The notes under the pieces: model-generated
The model's input: only the letters and a program-made list of their open reading frames with translations
Told to the model about the DNA's origin: nothing
Database searches by the model: none
Part shown: in pieces, positions 25,336-34,402 of the stretch
Layout of the letters: the number at the start of each line of letters is the position of its first letter
Numbering within the stretch: the first letter of the stretch is position 1
Source: Haloechinothrix halophila YIM 93223
GTDB taxonomy: Bacteria > Actinomycetota > Actinomycetes > Mycobacteriales > Pseudonocardiaceae
Direction of reading: 5' to 3'
DNA length: 64,000 nucleotides
Assembly (NCBI RefSeq): GCF_000504245.1
Contig: NZ_KI632509.1
Location: forward strand, 743,723-807,722
Position numbers and translations under genes: made by a program

Positions 25336-26103
25336 CTACGGCGACGGCGCCGTCTCTTCGACGTGGGTCGGGTTGAGCACCCGGTGCAGGAACGACTTGG
25401 TCCGCTCGTGCCGAGGGTTGCCGATCACCTGGGCGGGCGGCCCCTGCTCCACGACCTTGCCCTCGTCCATGAACAGCACCACGTCGGCGACCTCCCGCGC
25501 GAACTGCATCTCGTGCGTGACGACGAGCATCGTCATGCCCTCGTCGGCGAGTTGGCGCATCACGGTGAGCACGTCGCCGACGAGCTCGGGGTCGAGCGCC
25601 GACGTCGGCTCGTCGAACAGCATCACGTCCGGGTCCATCGACAACGCGCGGGCCATCGCGACGCGCTGCTGCTGACCGCCGGACAGCTGCGCTGGGTACT
25701 GCGTGGCCTTTTCCGCGACGCCAACCTTCTCGAGGTTGCGCATGCCGATCTCGGTGGCTTTCGACTTGGACCGCTTCAGCACCCTTCGCTGGGCGATGGT
25801 CACGTTGTCCAGCACCGACATGTGTCCGAACAGGTTGAACTGCTGGAACACCATGCCGAGCTTGCGGCGGGCCGCGTCGATGTCGACGTCGATGTGGGTC
25901 AGTTCGATGCCGCTGACGAACACCTGCCCCGCCGTCGGCTCCTCGAGCAGGTTCACACAGCGCAGCAGCGTCGACTTGCCGGATCCCGACGGTCCGATGA
26001 CGCACACCACCTGGCCCTGCTCGACAGTGACGTCGATGCCCTTGAGCACTTCGAGGTCACCGAAGGACTTGTACAGTCCGGTGACCTGGACGGCATGGGT
26101 CAT
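25336..26103 (-). CDS. Polar amino-acid ABC transporter ATP-binding protein (GlnQ/GluA type)
   Basis: 255 aa from ATG 26103, whose A is shared with the permease stop (TGATG). Walker A is [10 protein letters not shown]-loop [13 protein letters not shown], signature [15 protein letters not shown], Walker [15 protein letters not shown], and the switch His is in [11 protein letters not shown]. This is a complete PAAT-family ATPase energising uptake of a polar amino acid with the two upstream genes. Confidence 0.94.
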   Translation of the reverse strand: MTHAVQVTGLYKSFGDLEVLKGIDVTVEQGQVVCVIGPSGSGKSTLLRCVNLLEEPTAGQVFVSGIELTHIDVDIDAARRKLGMVFQQFNLFGHMSVLDNVTIAQRRVLKRSKSKATEIGMRNLEKVGVAEKATQYPAQLSGGQQQRVAMARALSMDPDVMLFDEPTSALDPELVGDVLTVMRQLADEGMTMLVVTHEMQFAREVADVVLFMDEGKVVEQGPPAQVIGNPRHERTKSFLHRVLNPTHVEETAPSP

Positions 26104-26945
26104 CACACCCGCCCCCTCTTCTGCTTCGCTTCCAGCCTGCGGACGAGGTAGCCGAGCGGCACCGTCAGGCACAGGTAGAGCAGGCCAGCCACGATCAACG
26201 GCGTCGAGTTCCCGGTGCGCGTCGACAGCGACTCGCCGAACTTGAACAGTTCGTAGCCGGACAGCGTGAAGCCGATGACGAACACCAGCGAGGAATCCTT
26301 GAACAGCAGGATCAGCTCGTTCGTCAGCGGCGGGATCACGATCCGGATCGCCTGCGGAACGATGACGGTGAACATCGCCCTGCCCTGCGACATGCCCAGC
26401 GACCGGGCCGCCTCGGTCTGCCCCTTCGGGACCGCCTGGATACCCGCCCGGAACGTCTCGGCGAGGTAGGCCGCGCTGACAAGGCCGAGCGCGAGCGCGA
26501 CGGTGCCGTAGGGGTCGTACGGCATTTCGTAGTCCTGGAATGCGATCGGCACACCGAAGCCAAGGATCATGAAAACCACGATCGCGGGCAGGCCGCGGAA
26601 GACCTCGATGTAGACAAGTGCGATCGCCCGGTACGGCAGGACGTCCGACAGTCGCATCAGCGCGACGATGAGGCCGAGGAAGAACCCGAGCACGTAGCCG
26701 GACAGCGTGTAGATGATGGTGTTCTTCAGCCCGACGGCGAGGATGTCGGGGAAGGCCTTTCGCGCCTCGTCGAGGTTGAAGAACGCGTGCTGGATGGCTG
26801 GCCAGTCAGCGATGACCGCGAGCATGACGACGACGGCGGCGAAGACCGCGTACTGGATCGCCAGGCTTATTTTCTTGCGTTTACGTGGGCTGAGGCGGGC
26901 CCGCGGCGCGGAGCCCGCCTCAGCGACGGTGGTATCGGTTGTCAT
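26103..26945 (-). CDS. Polar amino-acid ABC transporter permease (HisM/GlnP type)
   Basis: 280 aa. A cytoplasmic N-terminus precedes about five to six transmembrane helices. The PAAT segment [20 protein letters not shown] and [17 protein letters not shown] are typical, and the ATPase-coupling EAA loop is [20 protein letters not shown]. Only one permease gene is present, so it probably works as a homodimer. It is translationally coupled to the ATPase gene and lies 6 bp after the binding-protein gene. Confidence 0.93.
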   Translation of the reverse strand: MTTDTTVAEAGSAPRARLSPRKRKKISLAIQYAVFAAVVVMLAVIADWPAIQHAFFNLDEARKAFPDILAVGLKNTIIYTLSGYVLGFFLGLIVALMRLSDVLPYRAIALVYIEVFRGLPAIVVFMILGFGVPIAFQDYEMPYDPYGTVALALGLVSAAYLAETFRAGIQAVPKGQTEAARSLGMSQGRAMFTVIVPQAIRIVIPPLTNELILLFKDSSLVFVIGFTLSGYELFKFGESLSTRTGNSTPLIVAGLLYLCLTVPLGYLVRRLEAKQKRGRV

Positions 26946-26951
26946 CGGTGA

Positions 26952-27809
26952 TTAGGAGCCACTCTCGGTGCCCGTCGGCGTCTTCTCGGGCGCCTCACCG
27001 ATCCACTTCTCGTAGGACTCGGCCCAGCGTCCGTCCTCGAAGGCCTTCTTGAGCGACTCGTCGAGCTTGTCCAGCAGCTCGGAGTTGCCCTTCTCCACCG
27101 CGTAGCCGTACTGGTCACCGGTGTCGACCTTGTCGACGACTTCCCAGTCCTTCGAGATGTCTTCCTTGTTCTTCATCCAGTCGAGCACGGTCGGCAGGTC
27201 CTGCAGCACGACGTCGACCTTGCCCGCCTGCATCGCCTGCACCTGCAACCCCGCGTGGCGGAAGACCTGCGGCTTGAAGCCTTCGGACGTCGCGTAGTCG
27301 AGGCTGGTCGTGTCGGCCTGCACCCCGAGCGTGAGGTCCTGCGACTCGACGTCGTCGAGGCCCGTGACATCCGAGCCCTGCTGCGCCACGACGGCGAGGG
27401 TCTCGTCGAAGTACGGCACGCTGAAGCCGAGGTTCTCCTTGCGCTCCTCGGTGATCGTCATGCCGGCCGCCGCGACGTCACACTTGCCCGCGTTGAGCGC
27501 GGCACCGTTCTTGATCTGCGCGAAGTCGACGTCGATGATCTCCTGCTCGACGCCGAGGTCCTCAGCGAGAATGTCGATCATGTCGACGTCGAAGCCGACG
27601 ATCTCGCCGCTGTCGTCCTGGGCCTGGAACGGCGGGTAGGGCAGGCTGGTGCACGTGGTCAGCGTGCCGTCGTTGACCAGCTCGACGCCGCTGCCGTTGC
27701 CTTCCGCCGTGTCGCCACTGTCATCACCGCCGCCACACGCTGCTGTCGTGAGTGCGAGCGCAGCCGCGGGAAGTAGGGCAAGCCTTGTGAGCTTGGATCG
27801 ACGTGCCAC
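26952..27809 (-). CDS. Polar amino-acid ABC transporter substrate-binding lipoprotein
   Basis: 285 aa from GTG 27809, preceded by GGAGAG; the reading to 28010 runs through a non-coding inverted repeat and is rejected. The lipoprotein signal has LTTAAC with the lipidated Cys at residue 25. The SBP_bac_3 fold shows LTTCTSLPYPPFQAQD, GEIVGFDVDMIDILAEDLG, CDVAAAGMTITEERKENLGFS (substrate Arg/Asp region) and a C-terminal EKWIGEAP. The ligand is probably a polar or acidic amino acid. First gene of the SBP-permease-ATPase operon. Confidence 0.93.
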   Translation of the reverse strand: MARRSKLTRLALLPAAALALTTAACGGGDDSGDTAEGNGSGVELVNDGTLTTCTSLPYPPFQAQDDSGEIVGFDVDMIDILAEDLGVEQEIIDVDFAQIKNGAALNAGKCDVAAAGMTITEERKENLGFSVPYFDETLAVVAQQGSDVTGLDDVESQDLTLGVQADTTSLDYATSEGFKPQVFRHAGLQVQAMQAGKVDVVLQDLPTVLDWMKNKEDISKDWEVVDKVDTGDQYGYAVEKGNSELLDKLDESLKKAFEDGRWAESYEKWIGEAPEKTPTGTESGS

Positions 27810-27956
27810 GATGTCTCTCCGTCTCTGGTGGTATCCGATCGAGTGATCGCATCCTGCCACCTGTCTCAGCTGGCGAGAAGTCCAGGGCGGCGGTAAAGGC
27901 GTGCGATGTCCTACTTCGTAACCAGGACGTGACCCGCCGGTGCTCGTCCGTGCATT

Positions 27957-28010
27957 GTGGATCTTGAGGCGTTGTGGTCGTCCGAGCAGCCACAATGCCT
28001 CAGGATCCAC
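27957..28010. repeat. 54-bp inverted repeat related to the palindrome at 10133-10180
   Basis: The 21-bp arms (27957-27977 and 27990-28010) differ at two positions, both of which would pair as G-U in RNA, around a 12-nt loop. The arm begins GTGGATCTTGAGGC, sharing GGATCTTGAGGC with the element at 10133. It lies 25 bp beyond the M20 peptidase stop, consistent with a terminator, and upstream of the binding-protein gene. Confidence 0.75.
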
Positions 28011-28034
28011 GAATCACTAGGCTGCCGGACGGCG

Positions 28035-29453
28035 TCACGCGCGTGCGTGCGCGTCCAGTAGGTGTGCGACCGCCGCGGTGACCCGCTTCGCGTGGGGAAG
28101 GTGCAGCCACTCGTCCGGGACGTGGGCGTTGGAGTCCGGCCCGAGCGCGCCGGTGACGAGGAACTGCGCGTCCGGGTATTTCTCGCCGAGCAGCCCCATG
28201 AATGGGATCGACCCGCCGAGTCCCGCACCACGCCATGGCGCGTCGAAGATGTCCCTGCTGACCGCGTTCAGCCCGCGCTCCAGCCATGGCGCGAGGTCGG
28301 GGGTGTTCCAGCCGTTCGCGTGCTCCATGTCGGTCAGCTCGACCGTCGCGTTGTACGGGACGTCGGTGGTCAGCGCCCGCTCGATCGCGGCGACGGCCTG
28401 CCCCGCGTCCGCCGTCGGCGGCAGCCGGAAGCTCAGCGCCAGCGTCGACGACGTCCGGAGCACGTTGCCCGCGTTGTCCGGGGTGGGGAAGCCGTCCGCG
28501 CCGATTACCGACAGCGTCGGTCGCCAGCTGGTGTTCAGCAGCAGCTCCACCTCGTCGTCCGACATGGGCTGGACGCCGGGCGCCAGCGGGAAGCCACGCA
28601 GCACCGAGCCCGGTGCGGACGCCACGGTCTGCTCCGCCTCGCGACGCCGGTTCTCCGGGATGGACACCGACAGCTCGGGCAGCAGGATCTCGCCGGTTTC
28701 GGCGTCCTCGATGCGGTTGAGCAGGGCGCGCAGCACCCGGAAGGAGCTGGGCACCGCGCCGCTGGCCATGCCGGAGTGCTGCGCGGTCTCCAGGACGGTG
28801 ACCTTGACGCACACCTGCGCGAGCCCGCGGAGGCTGGTCGTCAGCCACAGCCGGTCGTAGTCGTTGCCGCCGGAGTCGAGGCAGACGACGAAGGTGACAT
28901 CGCCGAGTCGCCGCTCCAAGTGATCGAGGTAGGCGGGCAGGTCGGGGCTGCCGGACTCCTCGCCGGTCTCCAGCAGCACGATCGCCCTGGCGTGTTCGCC
29001 ACCGTGCTCTCGTACCGCCTCGAGCGCGGCGGTCGCGGCGTAGCCGGAGTAGCCGTCATCGGCCGAGCCCCTGCCGTAGAGCCGGTCGTCACGCAGTACC
29101 GGTTGCCACGGCCCGAGGCCATCCGACCAGCCGCCGAGCGGAGGCTGCTTGTCGAGGTGGCCGTAGAGCAGCACGGTGCCGTTGTCCACCCCGCCCGGCG
29201 TTGACGGGACGTCGAGCAGCAGCACGGGGGAGCGACCTGGCAACTGGACGACCTCGATCTCGGCGCCGGGGATGTCCCGCGCGGCGAGCCAGGCCTTGAC
29301 GTGCTCGATGGCTCTGGCGAGCGCGCCGGTGCGCTCCCAGTCCGGGTCGAAACCCGGTGACAGCGCTGGGATTTCGATCAGCCCGCTGAGGCTGGGCAGG
29401 ATGTCGTCCTGCCAGGTCTGGTTCACCGTCGAGGTCACTGCTGCTGCGTCCAC
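28035..29453 (-). CDS. M20-family metallopeptidase (dipeptidase-type)
   Basis: 472 aa from GTG 29453; an alternative start at 29492 adds 13 residues. The M20 pattern is complete: LYGHLDKQPP (metal His, catalytic Asp two residues on), LYGRGSADDGYSG (bridging Asp), LLETGEESGSPDL (catalytic Glu-Glu pair), VCLDSGG, and HVPDEWLHLPHAKR with the last metal His. A lid/dimerisation domain is inserted in the middle. No signal peptide, so a cytoplasmic di- or tripeptide or N-acyl amino-acid hydrolase. Followed by the inverted repeat at 27957. Confidence 0.9.
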   Translation of the reverse strand: MDAAAVTSTVNQTWQDDILPSLSGLIEIPALSPGFDPDWERTGALARAIEHVKAWLAARDIPGAEIEVVQLPGRSPVLLLDVPSTPGGVDNGTVLLYGHLDKQPPLGGWSDGLGPWQPVLRDDRLYGRGSADDGYSGYAATAALEAVREHGGEHARAIVLLETGEESGSPDLPAYLDHLERRLGDVTFVVCLDSGGNDYDRLWLTTSLRGLAQVCVKVTVLETAQHSGMASGAVPSSFRVLRALLNRIEDAETGEILLPELSVSIPENRRREAEQTVASAPGSVLRGFPLAPGVQPMSDDEVELLLNTSWRPTLSVIGADGFPTPDNAGNVLRTSSTLALSFRLPPTADAGQAVAAIERALTTDVPYNATVELTDMEHANGWNTPDLAPWLERGLNAVSRDIFDAPWRGAGLGGSIPFMGLLGEKYPDAQFLVTGALGPDSNAHVPDEWLHLPHAKRVTAAVAHLLDAHARA

Positions 29454-29918
29454 GGCGCAGATGATGCCACCGCTCGCCCGGGTGGCCGACACCCATCCGG
29501 GGTGTGTCCGAGGTCACACTCAAGCCGTGGTTTGTGAAGTGCGGTGGCGGAACAGGCCTCGAGCGTGGCGGGCACGGAGCACGCGAGGGTGGCGATGAGA
29601 CCCCTCGGCGAGCGCGGCCTGAACAGCGACTACTCACCTCGAGCGACCGCTCGGACACTAATCGTTCGCAATCCCGACTCTCGGCGGCCCCATGTTCGGA
29701 AGACCAAGCAGTTTGCGCAGCTCAGCAGCCATATTCAGGCAACGAATCGGAATCTGGGGCTGACATCTGGCTCGGTGCTCATGCCAGGATATGAAGCAGA
29801 ACACCGTCAACGCCGACGGCAGCCGGAACCTTCCCCACCGGAAGTACCCGGCACCGTCGGCAGCAGTCGTCGCACTCGCCACAAGTGGGAGCGAGACAAG
29901 AGACCGAGGAGACAGCAC
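29454..29918. other. 465-bp gene-free divergent promoter region (M20 peptidase / bkd operon)
   Basis: An open frame continues upstream of bkdA through this stretch, but its translation is Arg/Pro-rich and unlike E1alpha proteins. A good ribosome-binding site (GAGGAGAC) immediately precedes the ATG at 29919. No operator, repeat or RNA gene was recognised here. Promoters for both directions must lie in it. Confidence 0.5.
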
Positions 29919-31148
29919 ATGTCGTCCCCAGAACAGTGGGCGCAACCAGATCAAGGAGCAGAGTCGGCCGCGACAGCGGGTCAACCCTCTCCGGACCAAG
30001 TGATCGCGGGATTGCGCGCGACAACGGAAGGCGGAGCTGACCTGATTCAGCTGCTCACCCCGGAAGGTGAGCGAGTAGAGTCCCCGATCTTCGACCCCTA
30101 CGTCGCCGATGTCGACGATGCGTCCTTGCGCGAGCTGTATCGCGACATGGTCATCGTGCGCAGGGCGGACCGGGAAGCCAACGCGATGCAGCGGCAGGGC
30201 CAGCTCGGCATCTGGGTCCCGCTGCTCGGCCAGGAAGCCGCGCAGATCGGCTCCGGCAGGGCGATGCGCCCCAAGGACATGGCGTTCCCGAGCTACCGCG
30301 AGCACGGTGTCGGCTACGCCCGCGGGGTCGACTTCAAGGAACTGCTCGGCATCTTCCGGTGCTCCGACCAGGGCCAGTGGGACTTCGCCAAGCACCGCTT
30401 CCACCCGTACACCATCGTCATCGGCAACCAGGTGCTCAACGCCTGCGGCTACGCGATGGGCCAGAAGTTCGAGGGCAAGGTCGGCAACCCTGAGGCCGAC
30501 GGCGGTGACGAGAACGAGGCCACCATCTGCTACTTCGGCGACGGCGCGACCAGCCAGGGCGATGTCCACGAGGGTTTCGTCTGGGCCGCCGTCTACGACG
30601 CGCCGCTGGTGTTCTTCTGCCAGAACAACCAGTGGGCGATCTCCGAACCGACCGAACGCCAGTCGCGGCTGCCGCTCTACCAGCGGGCCCGCGGCTACGG
30701 CTTCCCCGGCATGCGTGTCGACGGCAACGACGTCCTCGGCTGCCTCGCCGTCACCCGGTGGGCGCTCGACGCCTGTCGCAACGGCAACGGCCCGGTGCTG
30801 ATCGAGGCGTTCACCTACCGGATGGACGCCCACACCACCACGGACGACCCGACGCGCTACCGGCTCTCCGACGAGCTGGAGGCGTGGAAGCTCAAGGACC
30901 CGATCGAGCGGGTACGGGCGTACTTGACCCGTAACGGCGGCGCGGATGCCGACTACTTCGCGGAGGTCGACAATGCGGCCGATGAGTTCGCGGCGGAGCT
31001 GCGCGACTTCTGCTTCAACATGCCCGACCCGCCACCGGAGCGGATATTCAGCAACGTCTACGCGGACCCGTCCCCTGTGGTCGATGCGCAGCGGGAAGAG
31101 TTCCTGTCCTATCTGGACGGTTTTGCCACCGCGGGAGGTGAGCGGTGA
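29919..31148 (+). CDS. bkdA: Branched-chain 2-oxoacid dehydrogenase E1 component, alpha subunit
   Basis: 409 aa from ATG 29919. The thiamine-diphosphate motif is present as CYFGDGATSQGDVHEGFVWAAVYDAPLVFFCQNN (GDG...NN spacing; Mg2+ and ThDP binding). The phosphorylation-loop region is FTYRMDAHTTTDDPTRYR, as in BkdA/PdhA E1alpha. It decarboxylates branched-chain 2-oxoacids (or pyruvate) with the beta subunit and passes the acyl group to E2. First of a three-gene operon; the E1beta start overlaps its stop. No E3 gene is in the window, so a shared Lpd is presumed. Pyruvate as substrate is not excluded. Confidence 0.92.
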   Translation: MSSPEQWAQPDQGAESAATAGQPSPDQVIAGLRATTEGGADLIQLLTPEGERVESPIFDPYVADVDDASLRELYRDMVIVRRADREANAMQRQGQLGIWVPLLGQEAAQIGSGRAMRPKDMAFPSYREHGVGYARGVDFKELLGIFRCSDQGQWDFAKHRFHPYTIVIGNQVLNACGYAMGQKFEGKVGNPEADGGDENEATICYFGDGATSQGDVHEGFVWAAVYDAPLVFFCQNNQWAISEPTERQSRLPLYQRARGYGFPGMRVDGNDVLGCLAVTRWALDACRNGNGPVLIEAFTYRMDAHTTTDDPTRYRLSDELEAWKLKDPIERVRAYLTRNGGADADYFAEVDNAADEFAAELRDFCFNMPDPPPERIFSNVYADPSPVVDAQREEFLSYLDGFATAGGER

Positions 31149-32194
31149 TGGCGGCACCCGCGAAGTCGGCCAACTCGGCAACGGTGAACCACCCCGAAGC
31201 GCCGTCCTCGGTGCAGAACCTGACCATCGGCAAGGCACTCAACCTCGGCTTGCGCAAGGCCATGGAGGAAGACGACAAGGTCATCCTGCTTGGTGAAGAC
31301 ATCGGCAAGCTCGGCGGCGTCTTCCGCATCACAGACGGCCTGCAGAAGGACTTCGGAGAGCAGCGCGTGCTGGACACCCCACTCGCGGAGTCCGGCATCG
31401 TCGGTACCGCGATCGGCCTCGCGGTGCGCGGCTTCCGGCCGGTCTGTGAGATCCAGTTCGAGGGCTTCATCTTCCCCGGCTTCGACCAGATCAACAGCCA
31501 GCTCGCCAAGTTGCACTACCGCACCCAGGGCGAGGTCAAGGTTCCGGTCGTCATCCGGGTGCCCTACGGCGGCGGCATCGGTGCCGTCGAGCACCACTCT
31601 GAGTCGCCGGAGTCGCTGTTCGCGCACCTCGCGGGCCTCAAGGTCGTGTCGTGTGCGAACCCGGTCGACGCCTACTGGATGATCCAGCAGGCGATCAAAT
31701 CCGACGACCCGATCCTGTTCTTCGAGCCGAAGAAGCTCTACCACTCCGGTGCGCTGAAGGCCCCGGTCGACACGGCCGCGACACCGGAGCCGTTGCACAA
31801 GTCGCGGGTGATCAAGCAGGGCACCGCGGCGACCCTCGTTGGCTACGGGCCATCGATCAAGGTGTGCCTCGACGCGGCGACGGCGGCGTCGAGTGAGGGC
31901 ACCGAGTTGGAGGTCATCGACCTGCGCACGCTCTCGCCGCTCGACCTCGCGCCGGTGTTCGAGTCGGTGCGTCGCACCGGACGGCTCATCGCGGTGAGCG
32001 AGGCCCAATCGGAGTCCTCGATCACCTCGGAGATCGTCGCGCGCGTGCAGCAGGAATGCTTCTACTCGCTCGAGGCACCAGTACTGCGGGTGACCGGGTT
32101 CGACACGCCGTACCCGCCCGCCAAGCTGGAGGAGCACTACCTGCCGGACTTGGATCGGGTGCTGCACGCCGTCGACCGCACGCTGGACTGGTGA
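31145..32194 (+). CDS. bkdB: Branched-chain 2-oxoacid dehydrogenase E1 component, beta subunit
   Basis: 349 aa from GTG 31145 (ATG 31148 is equally possible), with GGGAGGTGAG just upstream, overlapping the E1alpha stop. Transketolase-like pyrimidine domain: VILLGEDIGKLGGVFRITDGL, DTPLAESGIVGTAIGLAVRG (catalytic Glu) and the VIRVPYGGGIGAVEHHSES loop. The C-terminal transketolase domain includes EVIDLRTLSPLD. It has a slightly long N-terminus (~20 residues). Forms the alpha2beta2 E1 with bkdA. Confidence 0.93.
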   Translation: MMAAPAKSANSATVNHPEAPSSVQNLTIGKALNLGLRKAMEEDDKVILLGEDIGKLGGVFRITDGLQKDFGEQRVLDTPLAESGIVGTAIGLAVRGFRPVCEIQFEGFIFPGFDQINSQLAKLHYRTQGEVKVPVVIRVPYGGGIGAVEHHSESPESLFAHLAGLKVVSCANPVDAYWMIQQAIKSDDPILFFEPKKLYHSGALKAPVDTAATPEPLHKSRVIKQGTAATLVGYGPSIKVCLDAATAASSEGTELEVIDLRTLSPLDLAPVFESVRRTGRLIAVSEAQSESSITSEIVARVQQECFYSLEAPVLRVTGFDTPYPPAKLEEHYLPDLDRVLHAVDRTLDW

Positions 32195-32209
32195 GGGGGT
32201 CACTGACAC

Positions 32210-33649
32210 ATGCCTGAATACAAGCAGTTTCCCCTTGCCGACACGGCGGAAGGTCTCACCGAAGCCGAGATCCTGAACTGGCTGGTCAAGCCGGGCGACG
32301 AGGTCACGGTGAACCAGATCGTCATCGAGGTCGAGACCGCGAAGGCGGCCGTCGAGCTGCCGATCCCGTGGTCTGGGGTGATCACCGAGCTGCACGTCGA
32401 GCCCGGTCAGGTGGTTGAGGTCGGCTCGCCGCTTCTCACCATCGACGTCGACCCGAACGGTGCAGAGGTGCCGCAGCAGGCCTCGTCCGAGGTGAACGGG
32501 TCGGCTCCCGCCGAGGCCCCTGCCGAGTCGGCTGCGGAGGAACCCGCCGAGGAGGAGATGAAGCCGCTGGTCGGCTACGGCTCCAAGCCGACGGAAACCA
32601 AGCGGCGTCCGCGCAAGGACACCCCGGCGCGCACCGGGGCTCCTGCTGCTTCCGCTCCGTCGGCAGCCGCGTCCGCTCCTGCCGCGCAGGCGTCCGCTCC
32701 CGCTGCGGCGCCGGCGGAGGCCATGTCGAACTCGACCGCCACCCCCGCCTCGCCGGCCAAGTCCGCGTCGGACTACGTGCCGCTGGCCAAGCCGCCGGTG
32801 CGCAAGCTCGCCAAGGACCTTGGCATCGACTTGCGCACGGTGATCGGCCACGGCAGTGGCGGCGTCATCACGCGGGAGGACGTCGAGCGGGCCGCGAACG
32901 GTTCGGCGCCGGCGGCCGAGCAGCCAGCCGCGCCGTCCGGTGTGCGGGAACGCGGCGAGCGCAGGGTGCCGATCAAGGGCGTCCGGCGGATGACCGCCGA
33001 GGCGATGGTCAAGTCGGCGTTCACCGCTCCGCACGTCACGGAGTTCCTCACCATCGACGTCACGCCGATGATGGAGCTGCGGGAGGAGCTGAAGAAGCAC
33101 CCGGACTTCGCTGGCGTGAAGCTGACGCCGCTGACCTTCGCCGCCAAGGCGATGTGCATGGCGGCCAAGCGCACGCCAGAGGTCAACGCGCGGTGGGATG
33201 GCGACGCAGGCGAGATCGTCTACCACGACTACGTCCACCTGGGTGTCGCCGCGGCGACACCGCGCGGGCTGGTCGTGCCGAAGGTCCGCGACGCCGACGA
33301 GCTGTCGTTGGTTGAGCTGGCCAAGGCGATCGAGGAGCTGACCAACACCGCACGGGACGGCAAGACGCCACCGGAGGACATGGTCAACGGCACGATCACC
33401 ATCACCAACGTGGGTGTGTTCGGCGCTGACACCGGCACGCCGATCATCAATCCTGGTGAGGCGGCGATCCTGGCGTTCGGCGCGATCAAGGACATGCCGT
33501 GGGTGGTCGACGGCGAGATCGTGCCGCGCAAGGTGTGCCAGCTCTCGCTGAGCTTCGATCACCGGTTGGTCGACGGCCAGCAGGGCTCGCAGTACATCGC
33601 GGACGTCGGCGCGCTGCTGGCCAACCCGGCTATGGCGATCACGTACTGA
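32210..33649 (+). CDS. bkdC: Branched-chain 2-oxoacid dehydrogenase E2, dihydrolipoyl acyltransferase
   Basis: 479 aa. One lipoyl domain at residues 1-80 has the lipoylated Lys45 (VIEVETAKAAVELP). An Ala/Pro/Glu linker follows, then a peripheral-subunit-binding domain around 185-225 (PPVRKLAKDLGIDLRTVIGHG then GGVITREDVERA). The catalytic acyltransferase domain ends with SFDHRLVDGQQG, whose His (about residue 451) and Asp are catalytic. The single lipoyl domain and EGLTEAEILNW opening favour the BkdC/branched-chain type. 15 bp after bkdB. Confidence 0.93.
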   Translation: MPEYKQFPLADTAEGLTEAEILNWLVKPGDEVTVNQIVIEVETAKAAVELPIPWSGVITELHVEPGQVVEVGSPLLTIDVDPNGAEVPQQASSEVNGSAPAEAPAESAAEEPAEEEMKPLVGYGSKPTETKRRPRKDTPARTGAPAASAPSAAASAPAAQASAPAAAPAEAMSNSTATPASPAKSASDYVPLAKPPVRKLAKDLGIDLRTVIGHGSGGVITREDVERAANGSAPAAEQPAAPSGVRERGERRVPIKGVRRMTAEAMVKSAFTAPHVTEFLTIDVTPMMELREELKKHPDFAGVKLTPLTFAAKAMCMAAKRTPEVNARWDGDAGEIVYHDYVHLGVAAATPRGLVVPKVRDADELSLVELAKAIEELTNTARDGKTPPEDMVNGTITITNVGVFGADTGTPIINPGEAAILAFGAIKDMPWVVDGEIVPRKVCQLSLSFDHRLVDGQQGSQYIADVGALLANPAMAITY

Positions 33650-33711
33650 CCCGGTTCGGGCCGGGGACGACGCGCCCGGCGTTGTCCCCGGCGCCCGGAC
33701 CGCCGCCTCGG

Positions 33712-33805
33712 GCGAGTTGATCACCCACCCTGCTCGTAGGCCCATCGAAATCGGGCAAAACGGCCACTTTTGTGGTTCTACGAGAGGGGAGGGTGATCAA
33801 CTCGC
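33712..33805. repeat. 94-bp inverted repeat (GCGAGTTGATCACCC ends)
   Basis: The ends 33712-33726 and 33791-33805 are perfect 15-bp reverse complements. The next 14 bp inward pair at 10 positions (the CTCGTAG/CTACGAG core is exact). The centre is an AT-richer loop of ~36 bp with a run of four T and one of four A. It lies between the E2 stop and fxsA. It resembles a REP- or MITE-like dispersed element, or a terminator; no ORF is inside. Confidence 0.75.
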
Positions 33806-33859
33806 GGACCATATGGCGTCCTGGGAACGAAACGTCTCCTCGCGTACGTTGAAGGAGAT

Positions 33860-34354
33860 ATGGGCGTAGTACTGCTGCTCTACCTGATCGTTGAGGTCGT
33901 CGCCGTGTGGGCGGTGGCCTCCGTCGTCGGCGCGCTGTGGACGATCCTGCTCCTGCTCGCGGGTGCGATCGTGGGTTCGTGGCTGGCACGTCGCGAGGGC
34001 GGCAAGGCGATGCGCGCGGTCGTCGCCGCCGCGCAGGCCGGACGTTCCGGCCATCAGGAGGTCACCGACGGGATGCTGGTCGCGCTGGGCGGCGTGCTGA
34101 TCTTCCTGCCCGGCTTCGTCACTGACGTGCTCGGTGTGCTCGCCATGGTGCCGCCGACCCGCACCGCGCTGCGTCGTGCCTGGTTACGTCGACTGGAACG
34201 CAGTGCGAGCGGGCCGCGTGGCGGCGGGATGCGGTACGGCCGCAGGGTGGTCGTCGTGGACGGCCAGGTCGTCGAGGACACGTCCTACGACTCAACGTCC
34301 GATCCCCGCCGGGACGACCGTGACGACGGTCCGCCGCGCATCATCGAGGGCTGA
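33860..34354 (+). CDS. fxsA: FxsA-family membrane protein
   Basis: 164 aa, preceded by GAAGGAGAT. Membrane helices at ~3-20, ~22-42 and ~72-98 carry the FxsA signature (GALWTILLLLAGAIVGSWLARREGGKAM, DGMLVALGGVLIFLPGFVTDVLGVL). The C-terminal ~60 residues are charged and disordered, rich in Arg/Asp. In E. coli FxsA overexpression suppresses F-exclusion of phage T7; its normal role is unknown. Convergent with the SCP2 gene. Confidence 0.88.
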   Translation: MGVVLLLYLIVEVVAVWAVASVVGALWTILLLLAGAIVGSWLARREGGKAMRAVVAAAQAGRSGHQEVTDGMLVALGGVLIFLPGFVTDVLGVLAMVPPTRTALRRAWLRRLERSASGPRGGGMRYGRRVVVVDGQVVEDTSYDSTSDPRRDDRDDGPPRIIEG

Positions 34355-34402
34355 GCGGGCGACCAGCCGGCTTGACGCTCCCTAGGCCCGCCGAGCGCGA
34401 CG

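Noticed and set aside
24319-26151. 610-codon open frame on the plus strand
   Set aside because: Antisense to the beta-helix gene and the ABC ATPase; no motifs.
29544-29918. 125-residue N-terminal extension of BkdA
   Set aside because: Low-complexity Arg/Pro-rich translation, no homology to E1alpha, and a good ribosome-binding site precedes the internal ATG at 29919.
31109-33745. 878-codon open frame on the minus strand
   Set aside because: Antisense to bkdB and bkdC, which have full motifs; composition is that of a shadow frame.
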